The notes below the pieces were generated by a model. The model had not been told where the DNA came from. It did no database searches and worked only from the letters and a program-made list of their open reading frames with translations. A program made the position numbers and the translations under genes. Below, one piece after another: positions 1-8,292 of a DNA stretch of 64,000 bases (its first letter is position 1; each line of letters begins with the position of its first letter). The stretch spans positions 855,501-919,500 of the forward strand of contig NZ_CP079194.1 in NCBI RefSeq assembly GCF_019297855.1. Reading direction: 5' to 3'. The DNA comes from Gymnodinialimonas ceratoperidinii. Its GTDB lineage: Bacteria; Pseudomonadota; Alphaproteobacteria; Rhodobacterales; Rhodobacteraceae.

Positions 1-1
1 C

Positions 2-685
2 GGGCGTCTGGAGGCATGGCGCGCGGCGCGCGACGCGGGCGCTGTGGCGGAGGCGTTGGAGGCGCTTTCCCTTGCCGCGCGGGAGGGGCGCAACGTGATG
101 CCGGCCTCCATCGCGGCGGCCAAGGCCGGGGTCACGACCGGGGAATGGGCCGGCGTCATGCGGGCCGTTCATGGTGAATATCGTGGGCCGACGGGCGTCT
201 CGGGCGCGGTCTCGAACCAGACGGAAGGGCTGGAGGATATCCGCGAGGCCGTCGATCTTGTCAGCGCCAAGCTGGGCCGCCGGCTCAAGTTCCTCGTCGG
301 CAAACCGGGGCTCGACGGCCATTCCAATGGGGCCGAACAGATTGCCTACCGCGCGCGTGATTGCGGAATGGATATCAGCTACGAAGGAATCCGGCTGACG
401 CCGTCCGAAATCGTCGAAGCGGCGAAATCGGAAAATGCCCATGTCATCGGTCTCTCCATTCTCTCGGGCAGCCATGTGCCGCTGATTGAGCAGGTAATGG
501 AGATTTTGCGGAAAGAGGGCCTGCAAATTCCGGTCATGGTGGGGGGCATTATTCCCGACGAGGATCGCGACGCCCTCTTAGCGCAGGGGGTGGCGCGGAT
601 TTACACGCCGAAGGATTTCGAGCTAAATCGGATCATGTCCGATATCGTGAACCTCGCGGATCCTGCCGGAATGGCTGCAGAATAA
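2..685 (+). CDS. ecm: Ethylmalonyl-CoA mutase, C-terminal part (5' truncated by window edge)
   Basis: The reading frame is open from the first bases of the window, so the N-terminal part of the gene lies outside. About 227 residues are visible. The first part carries the tail of the mutase barrel, including an NVMPASIAAAKAGVTTGEW stretch. The rest is a B12-binding (Rossmann) domain with the D-x-H-x-x-G cobalamin motif (GLDGHSNGAEQ), an SILSGSH loop and a VGGIIP glycine turn. In the family this adenosylcobalamin enzyme converts (2R)-ethylmalonyl-CoA to (2S)-methylsuccinyl-CoA in the ethylmalonyl-CoA pathway. That fits the mch and mcl2 genes further along. Ecm is favoured over methylmalonyl-CoA mutase because of the NVMPASIAAAKAGVTTGEW wording and the pathway context, but the substrate-binding barrel is not visible. 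Confidence 0.88.
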   Translation, partial: GRLEAWRAARDAGAVAEALEALSLAAREGRNVMPASIAAAKAGVTTGEWAGVMRAVHGEYRGPTGVSGAVSNQTEGLEDIREAVDLVSAKLGRRLKFLVGKPGLDGHSNGAEQIAYRARDCGMDISYEGIRLTPSEIVEAAKSENAHVIGLSILSGSHVPLIEQVMEILRKEGLQIPVMVGGIIPDEDRDALLAQGVARIYTPKDFELNRIMSDIVNLADPAGMAAE

Positions 686-801
686 CCCGTCTCGGCTTCT
701 TGACGCCGGAAAAAGTACATGTCCATTTGTATACTTGCCAGAAGGGCACGTATCTTGGCAAATGCCCCTTACTGGAAGCCAAAAGTGAAAGGGGAATTCG
801 C

Positions 802-1119
802 ATGGCAGCATCTCTTGAGAAAATGAGCTTGGAAGAGCTTCAGGCCCATCAGCGCGAAGTGGAGGCGACGATCAAGGGTTATGAAAAGAAACGCAAAGCA
901 GACTGCCTTGCGGAATTGAAAGCCGTTGCCAAGAAGCACGGTTTTTCACTCGATGATTTCACCGGTGGAAAATCGTCATCCAAATCCGGCCCCAAAGGTG
1001 TTGCGAAATATGCAAACCCCGCTGATCTGAGCCAGACCTGGACCGGTCGCGGGCGGCAGCCAAACTGGATCAAGGATGCCCTGGCGTCTGGCAAGTCCCT
1101 GGAAGAGTTCGCAATTTAA
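802..1119 (+). CDS. H-NS/HvrA-type nucleoid-associated DNA-binding protein
   Basis: A 105-residue protein. The N-terminal 55 residues form a charged oligomerisation helix ([21 protein letters not shown] region). A short linker follows, then the family's C-terminal DNA-binding signature: [15 protein letters not shown] and RQPNWI, ending GKSLEEFAI. This is the alphaproteobacterial H-NS-like family (HvrA/Spb of Rhodobacter), which acts as a nucleoid-structuring transcriptional regulator. An upstream in-frame ATG at 700 exists, but the ATG at 802 is chosen because GAAAGGGG lies 7 bases before it and the family begins at this point. The stop codon overlaps the deoD start (TAATG), which suggests coupled translation with a nucleoside-metabolism gene. 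Confidence 0.85.
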   Translation: MAASLEKMSLEELQAHQREVEATIKGYEKKRKADCLAELKAVAKKHGFSLDDFTGGKSSSKSGPKGVAKYANPADLSQTWTGRGRQPNWIKDALASGKSLEEFAI

Positions 1120-1823
1120 TGACTGTCCATATCGGTGCAAAGCCTGGAGATATCGCTGAAACGGTGCTCATGCCGGGCGACCCTCTGAGGGCAAAATGGG
1201 CGGCAGAACGGTTTCTGGAAAATCCGGTCTGCGTCAATGAAGTGCGTGGAATGTTGGGGTTCACGGGAACGTGGCGTGGCAATCGCGTGACGATCCATGG
1301 CTCCGGTATGGGCATGCCCAGCCTGTCGATCTACGCCAACGAATTGATCCGCGATTACGGAGCAAAGACGTTGATCCGGATCGGCTCCTGCGGGGCGATG
1401 CAGAAATCCGTAAAGCTGCGCGACGTGATTCTCGCGATGACGGCGTCGACCCTTTCGACCCCATCCTCGGGTATTTTCCGAGAGCTGAATTACGCGCCCT
1501 GTGCAGATTACGGATTGCTTCAGGCGGCCTATGAGGCGGCAGAGGGAAAGGGCGCGGGCATCCATGTCGGGGGGATCTATTCCTCGGACGTGTTTTATGA
1601 TGAGCGGCCCGACCTGAACGAACAGATGGTGCGCCACGGTGTTCTGGCTGTGGAAATGGAAGCCGCAGAGCTCTATACGCTTGCAGCACGCCATGATGCA
1701 CGGGCCCTGGCGGTGCTGACCGTATCGGATCACTTGCTGACGGAAGAGGCTTTACCTTCGGAAGAGCGTCAGTCGAGTTTTTCGGACATGGTGGAGATCG
1801 CCTTGGAGGCTGCGTTTTCGTGA
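1119..1823 (+). CDS. deoD: Purine nucleoside phosphorylase, DeoD type
   Basis: A protein of 234 residues, the usual length for the hexameric DeoD class. It phosphorolyses purine (deoxy)ribonucleosides to the free base and (deoxy)ribose-1-phosphate in the cytoplasm. Visible motifs are N-terminal [19 protein letters not shown] with the phosphate-binding glycine and the following Arg, the RIGSCGA loop, the nucleoside-binding VEMEAAELY segment and the TVSDH motif with the catalytic Asp. The start overlaps the stop of the H-NS-like gene by one base, and the end overlaps the next gene by four bases (GTGA), so 802-2791 behaves as one transcription unit. A BMP-type nucleoside ABC transporter at 49-55 kb may supply its substrate (inference). 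Confidence 0.95.
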   Translation: MTVHIGAKPGDIAETVLMPGDPLRAKWAAERFLENPVCVNEVRGMLGFTGTWRGNRVTIHGSGMGMPSLSIYANELIRDYGAKTLIRIGSCGAMQKSVKLRDVILAMTASTLSTPSSGIFRELNYAPCADYGLLQAAYEAAEGKGAGIHVGGIYSSDVFYDERPDLNEQMVRHGVLAVEMEAAELYTLAARHDARALAVLTVSDHLLTEEALPSEERQSSFSDMVEIALEAAFS

Positions 1824-2791
1824 GGCAATTGGCCGGAAGGGATATTGGCCCGATCGGTCTTGGCTGCATGAGCTTCGGTGGCATCTACGGCGCTACCGAT
1901 GAAAAAGAGAGTTTCGCCTGCATGCAGGCGGCGCTCGACCTCGGCGTGACCCATTGGGACGTGGCCGAGATCTACGGCGGCGGTGTCTGCGAAAGCGTGA
2001 TCGGCCGGTTTCTGGCCGAGACCGGCGCGGACGTGACGCTCGCAACCAAGGCCGGCATCTACACGCAACCGAGGCGTCACTTCAGCAATGCCGCCAGCGA
2101 TCTGAGACGCTCGCTCGAAGGGTCGTTGAAGCGGTTGGGGCGCGACCGGGTGGAGCTGTTCTACCTCCATCGGCGCGAGCATGAACGGCCCGTTGAGGAG
2201 GTGATGGAGACCCTCGCGGGCTTCATGGCCGAGGGTCTGATCGGTGGCATCGGCCTGTCGGAAATTGCGCCCGCCACCCTGCGGCGGGCGGTCAAGGTCG
2301 CCCCGGTGGCGGCGGTGCAATCGGAGTACTCACTCTGGACCCGCCTGCCCGAGTTGGGCATGATCCGGGCCTGTGACGAAGTGGGAGCGGCCTTCGTGGG
2401 CTTCTCACCGTTGGGGCGCGGCGTCTTGTGCGATCATTTCCAAGGGCGCGAGAATTTTCCAGCGGGCGATTTCCGATCCGGACAGCCGCGGTTCCAGGAT
2501 CCGAACTACCAGGCAAATCTCGCCGCGATCGAGGGGTTCAAAAGATTCTGCGCCGCGCGGGGGTGGGCGACATCGGCGACGGCGCTGGCCTGGGTCCTGG
2601 CGCAGGGTGACCACGTGATCCCGATCCCCGGCACCCGCACGGCCAAGCATCTGCGCGAGTTGGTCGGAGCGGTGGAGATTGCCTTGGGTCAGGAGGATCT
2701 GGCCGAGATTGAGCGTCTTCTGCCTGCCGGCTTCGCCCATGGGGCGCGCTATTCCGACGCGCAATGGGCCGCGGTCGAGAGCTACTGCTGA
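1820..2791 (+). CDS. Aldo/keto reductase
   Basis: A 323-residue protein starting with GTG inside the deoD stop (GTGA overlap). It has the AKR barrel layout: N-terminal [10 protein letters not shown], then the catalytic tetrad candidates Asp and Tyr in DVAEIYGGG, Lys in TKAGIY and His in FYLHRRE. The C-terminal NADPH-binding region is [15 protein letters not shown]. This family (AKR11/13-like, 'yajO/tas' style) reduces aldehydes or ketones with NAD(P)H, or acts in the reverse direction. The physiological substrate cannot be told from the sequence. Coupling to deoD might suggest a role with sugar aldehydes from nucleoside breakdown, but that is speculative. Confidence 0.9.
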   Translation: MRQLAGRDIGPIGLGCMSFGGIYGATDEKESFACMQAALDLGVTHWDVAEIYGGGVCESVIGRFLAETGADVTLATKAGIYTQPRRHFSNAASDLRRSLEGSLKRLGRDRVELFYLHRREHERPVEEVMETLAGFMAEGLIGGIGLSEIAPATLRRAVKVAPVAAVQSEYSLWTRLPELGMIRACDEVGAAFVGFSPLGRGVLCDHFQGRENFPAGDFRSGQPRFQDPNYQANLAAIEGFKRFCAARGWATSATALAWVLAQGDHVIPIPGTRTAKHLRELVGAVEIALGQEDLAEIERLLPAGFAHGARYSDAQWAAVESYC

Positions 2792-2815
2792 CCGCCGCGC
2801 CCGTGGTGATTTTCG

Positions 2816-2858
2816 GGATTGAGTTGTACTTACCAAGATGAAGGGAGCCGGGGCTCCC
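2816..2858 (+). repeat. Copy a of the dispersed CCAAGATGAAGG intergenic repeat
   Basis: Lies in the 117-base gap between the convergent aldo/keto reductase and ornithine decarboxylase genes. It holds GGATTGAGTTGTACTT, then ACCAAGATGAAGGGAGC. The end overlaps the perfect palindrome GGGAGCC-GG-GGCTCCC, which could act as a terminator stem for either gene. It is the same sub-type as the inverted copy at 49035-49069 and belongs to the family at 4373-4404, 37808-37831, 43161-43197 and 48805-48837. Confidence 0.75.
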
Positions 2859-2908
2859 CTCCGGGAAGCGGCGCGTTAACCGTGATATCAGGTTAACGCG
2901 CGCTGCAG

Positions 2909-4078
2909 TCAGACGATGACGACGTCGAGCGGCGGGAAGCCGTTGAAGCCGATCGAGGCATAGGTCGTCGTGTAGGCGCCGCAGTTGCGGATCCAGATCC
3001 GGTCGCCGGCCTTGAGACCCAAGGGCAGGGCCACGGGGCGTTTTTCGTAGAGCACGTCGGCGCTGTCACAGGAGGGGCCTGCGAGGATGCAGGGGCCGGT
3101 GTTCTCGTGGTCGCGCTCGGTGGCGAACTGGTAGCGGATCGCCTCGTCCATGGTCTCGGCAAGGCCGGAGAATTTGCCGATGTCGAGATAGACCCACCGG
3201 TGCAGGTCATCTGGGGATTTCCGCGAGACGAGGAGAACCTCGGCGGCGATCATGCCGGCTTCGGCCACGAGGCCACGACCGGGCTCGGCCATGATGCGGG
3301 GCACGTCACCGAAGCGGGCGTGGACGAGGTCCATCACCTTGGCTGCATAGGCGGTGGGATGGGGGATGTCCTCGCCGTAGAATGCCGGGAAGCCTCCGCC
3401 GATGTTCAGGAGATCCAGCGCGAAGCCTGCTCCGTGGGCGGCGTTCCAGACCGCCGCGATCCCGTCCAGAACCGGCGCCCACATCTGCGGGTCGCGGGTT
3501 TGCGAGCCGACGTGGAAGCTCAGGCCCACCGGGCGCAGGTCGAGCGCGCGCGCGGTCTCCATCAGCTCCAGCGCGCTGTCGCGGGTGGTGCCGAACTTGC
3601 GGGTCAGGGGCCAATCGGCGCCGGTGGCTTCGACCAGGAGGCGGATGTAGACCTGCGCGCCGGGGGCGTGCTCGGCGATTTTTTCCAGTTCTTCGGCGGC
3701 GTCCACGGCAAAGACATCGACGCCGACGGAATGGGCGTAGGCGATGTCGGCGGGCTTCTTGACGGTGTTGCCGAAGGAAATATGCGACGGTGCGGCGCCG
3801 GCATCGAGGCACATCTGGATTTCCACGCGCGAGGCGGCATCGAACCCGGAGCCCATCGCGGCGAGGCGCGACAGGATTTCCGGCGCGGGGTTGGCTTTCA
3901 CGGCATAGTGGATGTGGGCCTGACCGAGGCCTGCCGCCAGCGCGTCGTATTGCTGTGCCACGCGATCCACGTCGAGGATCAGCGTCGGGCGCTCGAAGCT
4001 GTGCGCGCGGGCGAAGGTCTCGCAGCGGGATACAGATACGGGAGCGGCGCCCGAGAGGGCGGTAAAAGTAGCGGTCAT
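2909..4078 (-). CDS. Ornithine (or lysine/ornithine) decarboxylase, fold III PLP enzyme
   Basis: A 389-residue eukaryotic-type (alanine-racemase fold) decarboxylase that makes putrescine, or cadaverine, from the amino acid. It carries the PLP lysine at K61 in HYAVKANP, the HVGSQ motif, the phosphate-binding INIGGG-like LLNIGGGFP, the EPGR motif and the C-terminal catalytic GPSCDSADV (C337, D338, D341), with the C-terminal YASIGFNGF near the dimer interface. The ATG at 4078 is chosen over the one at 4108 because GGAGAA precedes it by 5-6 bases. The leader is highly structured (see 4079-4200), which suggests post-transcriptional control. It is the only polyamine gene here besides the aminopropyltransferase-like gene at 47160. 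Confidence 0.92.
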   Translation of the reverse strand: MTATFTALSGAAPVSVSRCETFARAHSFERPTLILDVDRVAQQYDALAAGLGQAHIHYAVKANPAPEILSRLAAMGSGFDAASRVEIQMCLDAGAAPSHISFGNTVKKPADIAYAHSVGVDVFAVDAAEELEKIAEHAPGAQVYIRLLVEATGADWPLTRKFGTTRDSALELMETARALDLRPVGLSFHVGSQTRDPQMWAPVLDGIAAVWNAAHGAGFALDLLNIGGGFPAFYGEDIPHPTAYAAKVMDLVHARFGDVPRIMAEPGRGLVAEAGMIAAEVLLVSRKSPDDLHRWVYLDIGKFSGLAETMDEAIRYQFATERDHENTGPCILAGPSCDSADVLYEKRPVALPLGLKAGDRIWIRNCGAYTTTYASIGFNGFPPLDVVIV

Positions 4079-4200
4079 CACGTTCTCCAAGTGGACGGAA
4101 CGCCCCATTCAAGGGGACGCGTTGCATTCAAAGGGAGACGTTACCGTCGCTACGTAACTGCGATGGTTATCCCGGAGAGATCTCCGACTTACCACCCGTG
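4079..4200 (-). promoter_or_regulatory. Structured 5' leader of the ornithine decarboxylase gene (candidate speF-type RNA)
   Basis: The gap upstream of the decarboxylase is 338 bases. Its promoter-distal 100-120 bases fold by eye into three consecutive hairpins: CGGAG/CTCCG at 4173-4186, GTTAC/GTAAC with an extended stem at 4140-4158, and AACG-CCCC/GGGG-CGTT at 4099-4123, leaving the ribosome-binding GGAGAA single-stranded. Alphaproteobacterial ornithine decarboxylase genes are known to be preceded by the conserved 'speF' RNA motif. I cannot confirm a covariance match. The rest of the gap (4201-4416) holds the repeat copy at 4323-4404 and an AT-richer stretch that may be the promoter. Confidence 0.45.
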
Positions 4201-4322
4201 ACAGAGGCGCGTGCGTTGGCGTCTATGGGGCGCATTTGGGGCGAATGTGGATTCGGATCAAGAAGTTTTTTCGCGAGGAGCGAAATTTGTTCGGGGCGGT
4301 GGTGCGGGCGGATGGCGTGGCA

Positions 4323-4404
4323 AGGGGCTCTGCCCCTACGCCGGCCCGTTCCCTCGGGGAACAAGCCGACGACCCCGGAGGTGTATTGGCCAAGATGAAG
4401 GAGC
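4323..4404 (+). repeat. Copy b of the dispersed composite repeat (two hairpins plus tail)
   Basis: Three parts are visible: hairpin AGGGGC-TCT-GCCCCT (4323-4337), hairpin TTCCC-TCG-GGGAA (4349-4361), and the tail CCCCGGAGGTGTATTGG followed by CCAAGATGAAGGAGC (to 4404). It lies just beyond the 3' end of the DUF1989 gene and upstream of the ornithine decarboxylase leader. The same order of parts recurs at 37753-37831 and 48759-48837. Confidence 0.75.
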
Positions 4405-4416
4405 AGGCGCGGTGTC

Positions 4417-5271
4417 TTAGCGGCCGTGGGTGCGGTCGTAGGGGTTCGCGGAGGAGGGGGTGTGGCCTGCCGTATGGACCGTGTCGAAGACCTCGACCTG
4501 TAGCGGGTAGCAGGGGGTGACGTCCGAGGAATGCTCGGCGCCGCAGTCGCCGCCGGGGCAGGCGGAGAGGGCGCCGAGGAGGTCGATCTCGGCGCGGAAT
4601 TCGAAGCAATCGCCGGGGCGAACGGGGGAGGCCTTCATGAAATACTGCCCGGTATCGCGGGTGAAGCCGGTGCACATGAAGACGTTGAGCACATCGTGGA
4701 CGTGGCCCTCGGCCTCGTGCAGCGAAATATCTGCGGCGTCGGCCAGGGCGCGGGTCAGGTTGGAATGGCAACAGTGGTGGTATTGGCCGCCCTCGCTCAA
4801 CAGCGCGTGCGTGTAGGGATCGCAGCGGGTGCCGATGACGTCGTGGACCGCGCCGCCGAAGGTGTCGATGCCGTACCAGTCGAGGCTGTCGTGGGTCACG
4901 GTCGCCATGGGGCGCAGGTCCGGCAGGTTGGACCAGAGCGTGTCGCCCGTCGTCACGTGAGTGCCGTGCAGCGCGCGGGTCTTGCCGGAGAAGAACCGCT
5001 CGGTCAGGTCATGGGCGTTCCAGAGGTTGAGGTCGCCCACCTGCGGCCCCTCCACCGAGGTGATGCGGATTGTCTGACCAGCGCGGGCGTGGAAGCTGGC
5101 CGCATCGCGGGGCGCTGCGAGGACGCGCGTCACCGGGCCTGTCGGCGTGGCGGGGCCGAGGTTCGTGGGTTCCGGCAAGGTGTCGGGCGGGTAGCACACG
5201 ACCGGCGGGATCGCGCGCCGCGCGGCGGCGTCAGCGGGGGCAGGGGAGGCTTTGGGACGACGGTTGGGCAT
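4417..5271 (-). CDS. DUF1989 / urea-carboxylase-associated family protein
   Basis: A 284-residue soluble protein of the DUF1989 family. Visible family features are a central GDLNLWNAHDLTERF segment, the THDSLDWYG region, histidine- and cysteine-rich YHHCCHSNL, and the C-terminal CPGGDCGAEHSSDVTPC cluster (cysteines and histidine likely bind metal). Members are often encoded with urea carboxylase/allophanate hydrolase or transporters for nitrogen compounds. No such partner is next to it here. The first 25-30 residues are basic and Ala/Pro-rich and could be an over-extended start. The biochemical function of the family is not settled. Confidence 0.85.
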   Translation of the reverse strand: MPNRRPKASPAPADAAARRAIPPVVCYPPDTLPEPTNLGPATPTGPVTRVLAAPRDAASFHARAGQTIRITSVEGPQVGDLNLWNAHDLTERFFSGKTRALHGTHVTTGDTLWSNLPDLRPMATVTHDSLDWYGIDTFGGAVHDVIGTRCDPYTHALLSEGGQYHHCCHSNLTRALADAADISLHEAEGHVHDVLNVFMCTGFTRDTGQYFMKASPVRPGDCFEFRAEIDLLGALSACPGGDCGAEHSSDVTPCYPLQVEVFDTVHTAGHTPSSANPYDRTHGR

Positions 5272-5367
5272 GGGGCTCTCCGGTTGGGCGCCCCGGGTTT
5301 CGCGCGGCTGGCGCGCAGGTGCAAGGCCTGCCGACGGGGTGGCGGCGCGGGTTGCGCTCCGTCGTCG

Positions 5368-6066
5368 CTAGCCAGCCGCCAGATGTCCCGCTAGGCCGAG
5401 CGCGAAGCCTGCCACCGCGCCGAGCGCTGGGCGTGCTTCCCCCTCGCCAGAGATGGAGGGGGCCACGTCCTGAAACACCAGGTAGAGGATGCCGCCGGCC
5501 GCGAAAATCATGATGCCGCCAAGAAGCGCGCGCTGGTCGGCGAGGGTTGTCAGGCCGATGACGGCGCAGACCGGGCCGATCAGCGCCAGCGCGATGAACA
5601 GCGCGAAGCCGCGTTTCTTTGGCACGGTATGCGAGGCAAGGATCTCGCGGAAGGCCGAGTAGCCCTCGGGCAGGTTCTGCAGGAAAATGATCGCCGCAAG
5701 CACCCAGGCGGTGGCGCGGTCGATGACGATCATCGCGCCGAGCGCCGCGGCCTCGGGCAGGTAATCCAGCAACATCGCCAGCAGGAGCGCGCCCGCGCCG
5801 CCGGATTTCGACACAGCCTTGTCGACGATGAAGAACACGAGGCCCCCCAGGAGCAGCAGCAGGCAGGAGAGCCATCCCGGAAGATGCTCGGCCCCGTCCG
5901 GCACCAGCACCAGCGCCACGGCCGAGACGAGGGCACCGCCGCCGAACGCCGTGATCGCATGGTTGATCGGCTCCGGCTCGTCCTTCAGCGTGGCCAGCCA
6001 CGCCCCCAGCGGCATGGACAGGCCCGCCACGCCCGCCAGCACGATCGCGAGGAACAGCGGCTCCAT
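5368..6066 (-). CDS. ZIP-family metal transporter
   Basis: A 232-residue integral membrane protein with about 8 hydrophobic segments. The two ZIP signature helices are recognisable: LDYLPEAAALG, where most ZIP proteins have H-x-x-P-E-G, and FLQNLPEGYS in the next helix. Both lack the usual leading histidine, so the binuclear metal site is altered. Short loops fit the bacterial ZIP class, which imports Zn, Fe or Mn. It ends 3 bases upstream-side of sdhB's stop on the same strand, so it may be the last gene of the sdh transcript or read-through from it. The metal is unknown. Confidence 0.82.
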   Translation of the reverse strand: MEPLFLAIVLAGVAGLSMPLGAWLATLKDEPEPINHAITAFGGGALVSAVALVLVPDGAEHLPGWLSCLLLLLGGLVFFIVDKAVSKSGGAGALLLAMLLDYLPEAAALGAMIVIDRATAWVLAAIIFLQNLPEGYSAFREILASHTVPKKRGFALFIALALIGPVCAVIGLTTLADQRALLGGIMIFAAGGILYLVFQDVAPSISGEGEARPALGAVAGFALGLAGHLAAG

Positions 6067-6069
6067 GGC

Positions 6070-6864
6070 TCAGATCGTCCGTTCGACCATCAGCTTCTTG
6101 ATCGACGAGATCGCCTTGGCCGGGTTCAGACCCTTGGGGCAGGTCTTGGTGCAGTTCATGATCGTGTGGCAGCGGTAGAGCTTGAACGGATCTTCAAGGT
6201 CATCCAGACGCTCGCCGGTGTATTCGTCGCGGCTGTCGATGATCCAGCGGTAGGCATGGAGCAGCGCCGCCGGCCCGAGGTAGCGATCACCGTTCCACCA
6301 ATAGGACGGGCAGGAGGTCGAGCAGCAGGCGCACATCACGCATTCATAGAGCCCGTCGAGCTTCTCGCGATCCTCGATCGATTGCTTCCACTCCTTCTCG
6401 GGGCGGCGGGTCTTGGTTTCGAGCCAGGGCATGATCGAGGCGTGCTGCGCGTAGAAATGCGTGAGGTCAGGGATCAGGTCCTTGACGACAGGCATGTGCG
6501 GCAGCGGATAGATCGCCACGTCGCCCTGGATTTCGTCCATGCCGTAGATGCAGGCCAAGGTGTTGATACCCTTGGATTTCACCCCGCCGATGTTCATCGC
6601 ACAGGAGCCGCAAATCCCCTCGCGGCAGGAGCGTCGGAAGGTCAGCGTCGGATCGATCTCGTTCTTGATTTTGATTAGCGCATCCAGAACCATCGGCCCG
6701 CAGGTATCCATGTCGACCCAATAGGTGTCGAGCGAGGGGTTCTTTCCGTCGTCGGGGTTCCAGCGATAGATCTGGAACTTGCGCAGGTTCGTGGCTCCCT
6801 CCGGCTTCGGCCAGGTCTTGCCACGGGTGATGCGAGAATTCTTCGGGAGGGTGAGTTCAACCAT
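6070..6864 (-). CDS. sdhB: Succinate dehydrogenase iron-sulfur subunit
   Basis: A 264-residue protein, slightly longer at the N-terminus than enterobacterial SdhB. It carries all three cluster motifs: [13 protein letters not shown] for the 2Fe-2S cluster, [16 protein letters not shown] for the 4Fe-4S cluster and [17 protein letters not shown] for the 3Fe-4S cluster. It transfers electrons from SdhA FAD to ubiquinone in complex II at the inner membrane. AAGGAGAA precedes the ATG by about 8 bases. It is the distal gene of the sdhC-D-A-(four small genes)-sdhB operon, with a 45-base gap to the preceding lipoprotein gene. Confidence 0.98.
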   Translation of the reverse strand: MVELTLPKNSRITRGKTWPKPEGATNLRKFQIYRWNPDDGKNPSLDTYWVDMDTCGPMVLDALIKIKNEIDPTLTFRRSCREGICGSCAMNIGGVKSKGINTLACIYGMDEIQGDVAIYPLPHMPVVKDLIPDLTHFYAQHASIMPWLETKTRRPEKEWKQSIEDREKLDGLYECVMCACCSTSCPSYWWNGDRYLGPAALLHAYRWIIDSRDEYTGERLDDLEDPFKLYRCHTIMNCTKTCPKGLNPAKAISSIKKLMVERTI

Positions 6865-6909
6865 CTTGGTGTTCTCCTTGGAGGCGGATTGGCTCCGCTT
6901 GAGTATTTG

Positions 6910-7239
6910 TCATGTGCTGCCACCCACGCTCAGGCCCAGCGTCAGGCCACCGCCGCGCGGGTTTGGCTGGCCGGCCATGCGGCGGGCGACGCAGTCGCGC
7001 AGCGCGTCAGCTTCGGACCGGGGGTTCAGGATATCGGAGGTGATCGTCACGCTGCCACGTGCGCCGGCGCCCGAGGTGCCGCCGGCGACGCCGACGTTGC
7101 CCGCGATGCCATCGGCCAGCGCGGCTTCCTCGGCGCAGAGCCGCTCGGCTGTCGCGCGCGAGGGGGGCTGCGCCGGGCCGCAGGAGGTCAGGACGACAAA
7201 CAGCACGGACGTCAGCGAGGCGAGGGTCAGCAAGCGCAT
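6910..7239 (-). CDS. Small lipoprotein encoded between sdhA and sdhB (fourth of four)
   Basis: A 109-residue protein with a signal sequence MRLLTLASLTSVLFVVLTSC. The lipobox is LTSC with the lipidated Cys at position 20. The mature part is Ala/Gly-rich with a C-x-nnn-C pair and a Gly-rich tail ending LSVGGST. The start ATG overlaps the stop of the previous gene (TGATG), so it is translationally coupled. Longer upstream reading in this frame is discarded because it would remove the signal peptide. I know no function. Position inside the sdh operon suggests an envelope role tied to complex II, but this is inference. Confidence 0.75.
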   Translation of the reverse strand: MRLLTLASLTSVLFVVLTSCGPAQPPSRATAERLCAEEAALADGIAGNVGVAGGTSGAGARGSVTITSDILNPRSEADALRDCVARRMAGQPNPRGGGLTLGLSVGGST

Positions 7240-7601
7240 CAGCCAAGCCCCCGCAGCAAGCCGTCGAGGTAGTTTCCAGCGGTGCATTGCAGCGTCGCGG
7301 GGCGTTGCAGGACGTCGCCCACGGTGTTCGAGGCGGCGGTGGAATTGCCCAGCGCGATGCCGCCCGCGATGGTCACGATCTCCTGCGCCGAAGCGTTGTC
7401 GATGACGCAATTTGTGATCGGCGTGGCGTCGATACCGGGAAAGCGCCGCTCGACCTCGGTGTTCACATAGGCCCGCGCCTGTTGCCGCGCCAGTTGGTCG
7501 GCCGCGTCCTGAAACCCGACACAGGCCGAGAGAAGGAGCGGCGCCGCCAGCGCGAAGACGCGCAGGACCGCGCGCGGGGTACGGGCGCGCATCTCGCTCA
7601 T
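7239..7601 (-). CDS. Small lipoprotein encoded between sdhA and sdhB (third of four)
   Basis: A 120-residue protein starting at an ATG that overlaps the stop of the preceding gene (ATGA). The N-terminus is MSEMRARTPRAVLRVFALAA followed by a hydrophobic core and lipobox LSAC (Cys27). The mature protein has a helical DQLARQQARAYVNTEVERRF segment, then an ITNCVIDNASAQEI region and a C-terminal TLQCTAGNYLDGLL, so two further cysteines may form a disulfide. No family recognised. An alternative ATG three codons in (MRARTP) would keep the signal. Confidence 0.75.
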   Translation of the reverse strand: MSEMRARTPRAVLRVFALAAPLLLSACVGFQDAADQLARQQARAYVNTEVERRFPGIDATPITNCVIDNASAQEIVTIAGGIALGNSTAASNTVGDVLQRPATLQCTAGNYLDGLLRGLG

Positions 7602-8014
7602 CCGGAATAGCCTACGCAGATGCGGGTGCCCGCCTGCATCGCGCTGAAGCCTTCGCGGCAGCCCGCGGTGGGCGCGACGGGGGCGTGGTAGGTCGGCGCC
7701 GGAACGACATAGACGCCCGCGCCCGCTGGCGCGACGCTGCCGCTCACCAGCCGCGCCCGCGCGCATTGGTTTACGGCCTCCGCCTGCACGACGGTCACGC
7801 CGTTGCCGTGGACGGTGGTGACGATGACATGGCTGTCGTCTACACGGCGCACGTGGGGCGTGAAGCGCGCGGCGATGCGCTGCTCGGCGAAGCAGGCCTC
7901 ATGCGCCGCGATCTGCACCGATTCCGGGTGGACGATGATGACGTCGGTTTCCTGCGTGGTCACACAGCCGACGAGGGCCAGCATCGGCAGGGCGAAAATG
8001 GCATTCCGGATCAT
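7598..8014 (-). CDS. Small lipoprotein encoded between sdhA and sdhB (second of four)
   Basis: A 138-residue protein with signal MIRNAIFALPMLALVGC and lipobox LVGC (Cys17). The mature part has four Cys and an R-V-D-D-S-H-V-I-V-T-T-V-H-G-N-G beta-rich centre followed by a Pro-rich linker and CREGFSAMQAGTRICVGYSG. The ATG at 8014 has a strong GGAGGAGT site and overlaps the stop of the preceding gene (ATGA). The upstream in-frame extension to 8035 is less likely. Function unknown. Likely anchored to the periplasmic face of a membrane. Confidence 0.75.
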   Translation of the reverse strand: MIRNAIFALPMLALVGCVTTQETDVIIVHPESVQIAAHEACFAEQRIAARFTPHVRRVDDSHVIVTTVHGNGVTVVQAEAVNQCARARLVSGSVAPAGAGVYVVPAPTYHAPVAPTAGCREGFSAMQAGTRICVGYSG

Positions 8015-8292
8015 TGTAACTCCTCCGCCGCGCAAGCGACCGCTTCGGTGTAGGCAGGGATCGCCGCGAGGGCCTGTTGCTGCTCCGTCAGGTCATCGCT
8101 TGTCAGAACCGCCGTGGCTTCCGCCTCGGTCATGCGCGATGTGAAGCAGGTGGCAATCGCGTCCGCCACCTCGGGGGCAAAGCCCGCCCCGACCGTATCC
8201 GCGGCGATCATCCCTTGCAGTTGTGCAACCGAAGTTTGCGCAAACGCAGGCGAGGTGACAAGTACCGCGGCGATCAGGGCGAGGGCGCGCAT
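8011..8292 (-). CDS. Small secreted protein encoded directly after sdhA (first of four)
   Basis: A 93-residue protein with a classical signal peptide [18 protein letters not shown] cleaved before QTSVAQ. The mature helical part has a single Cys pair (IATCFTSRMTEAEA and AVACAAEELQ). The ATG overlaps the sdhA stop codon by one base (TGATG), so its translation depends on sdhA. Similar small secreted proteins recur near mdh and sucC (14554 and 17644), also with a pair of cysteines. No family recognised. Confidence 0.75.
   Translation of the reverse strand: MRALALIAAVLVTSPAFAQTSVAQLQGMIAADTVGAGFAPEVADAIATCFTSRMTEAEATAVLTSDDLTEQQQALAAIPAYTEAVACAAEELQ

Noticed and set aside
7239..8292. The small genes between sdhA and sdhB as fragments of one frameshifted gene
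   Set aside because: Each has its own start, signal peptide and stop/start overlap, so they are separate genes.
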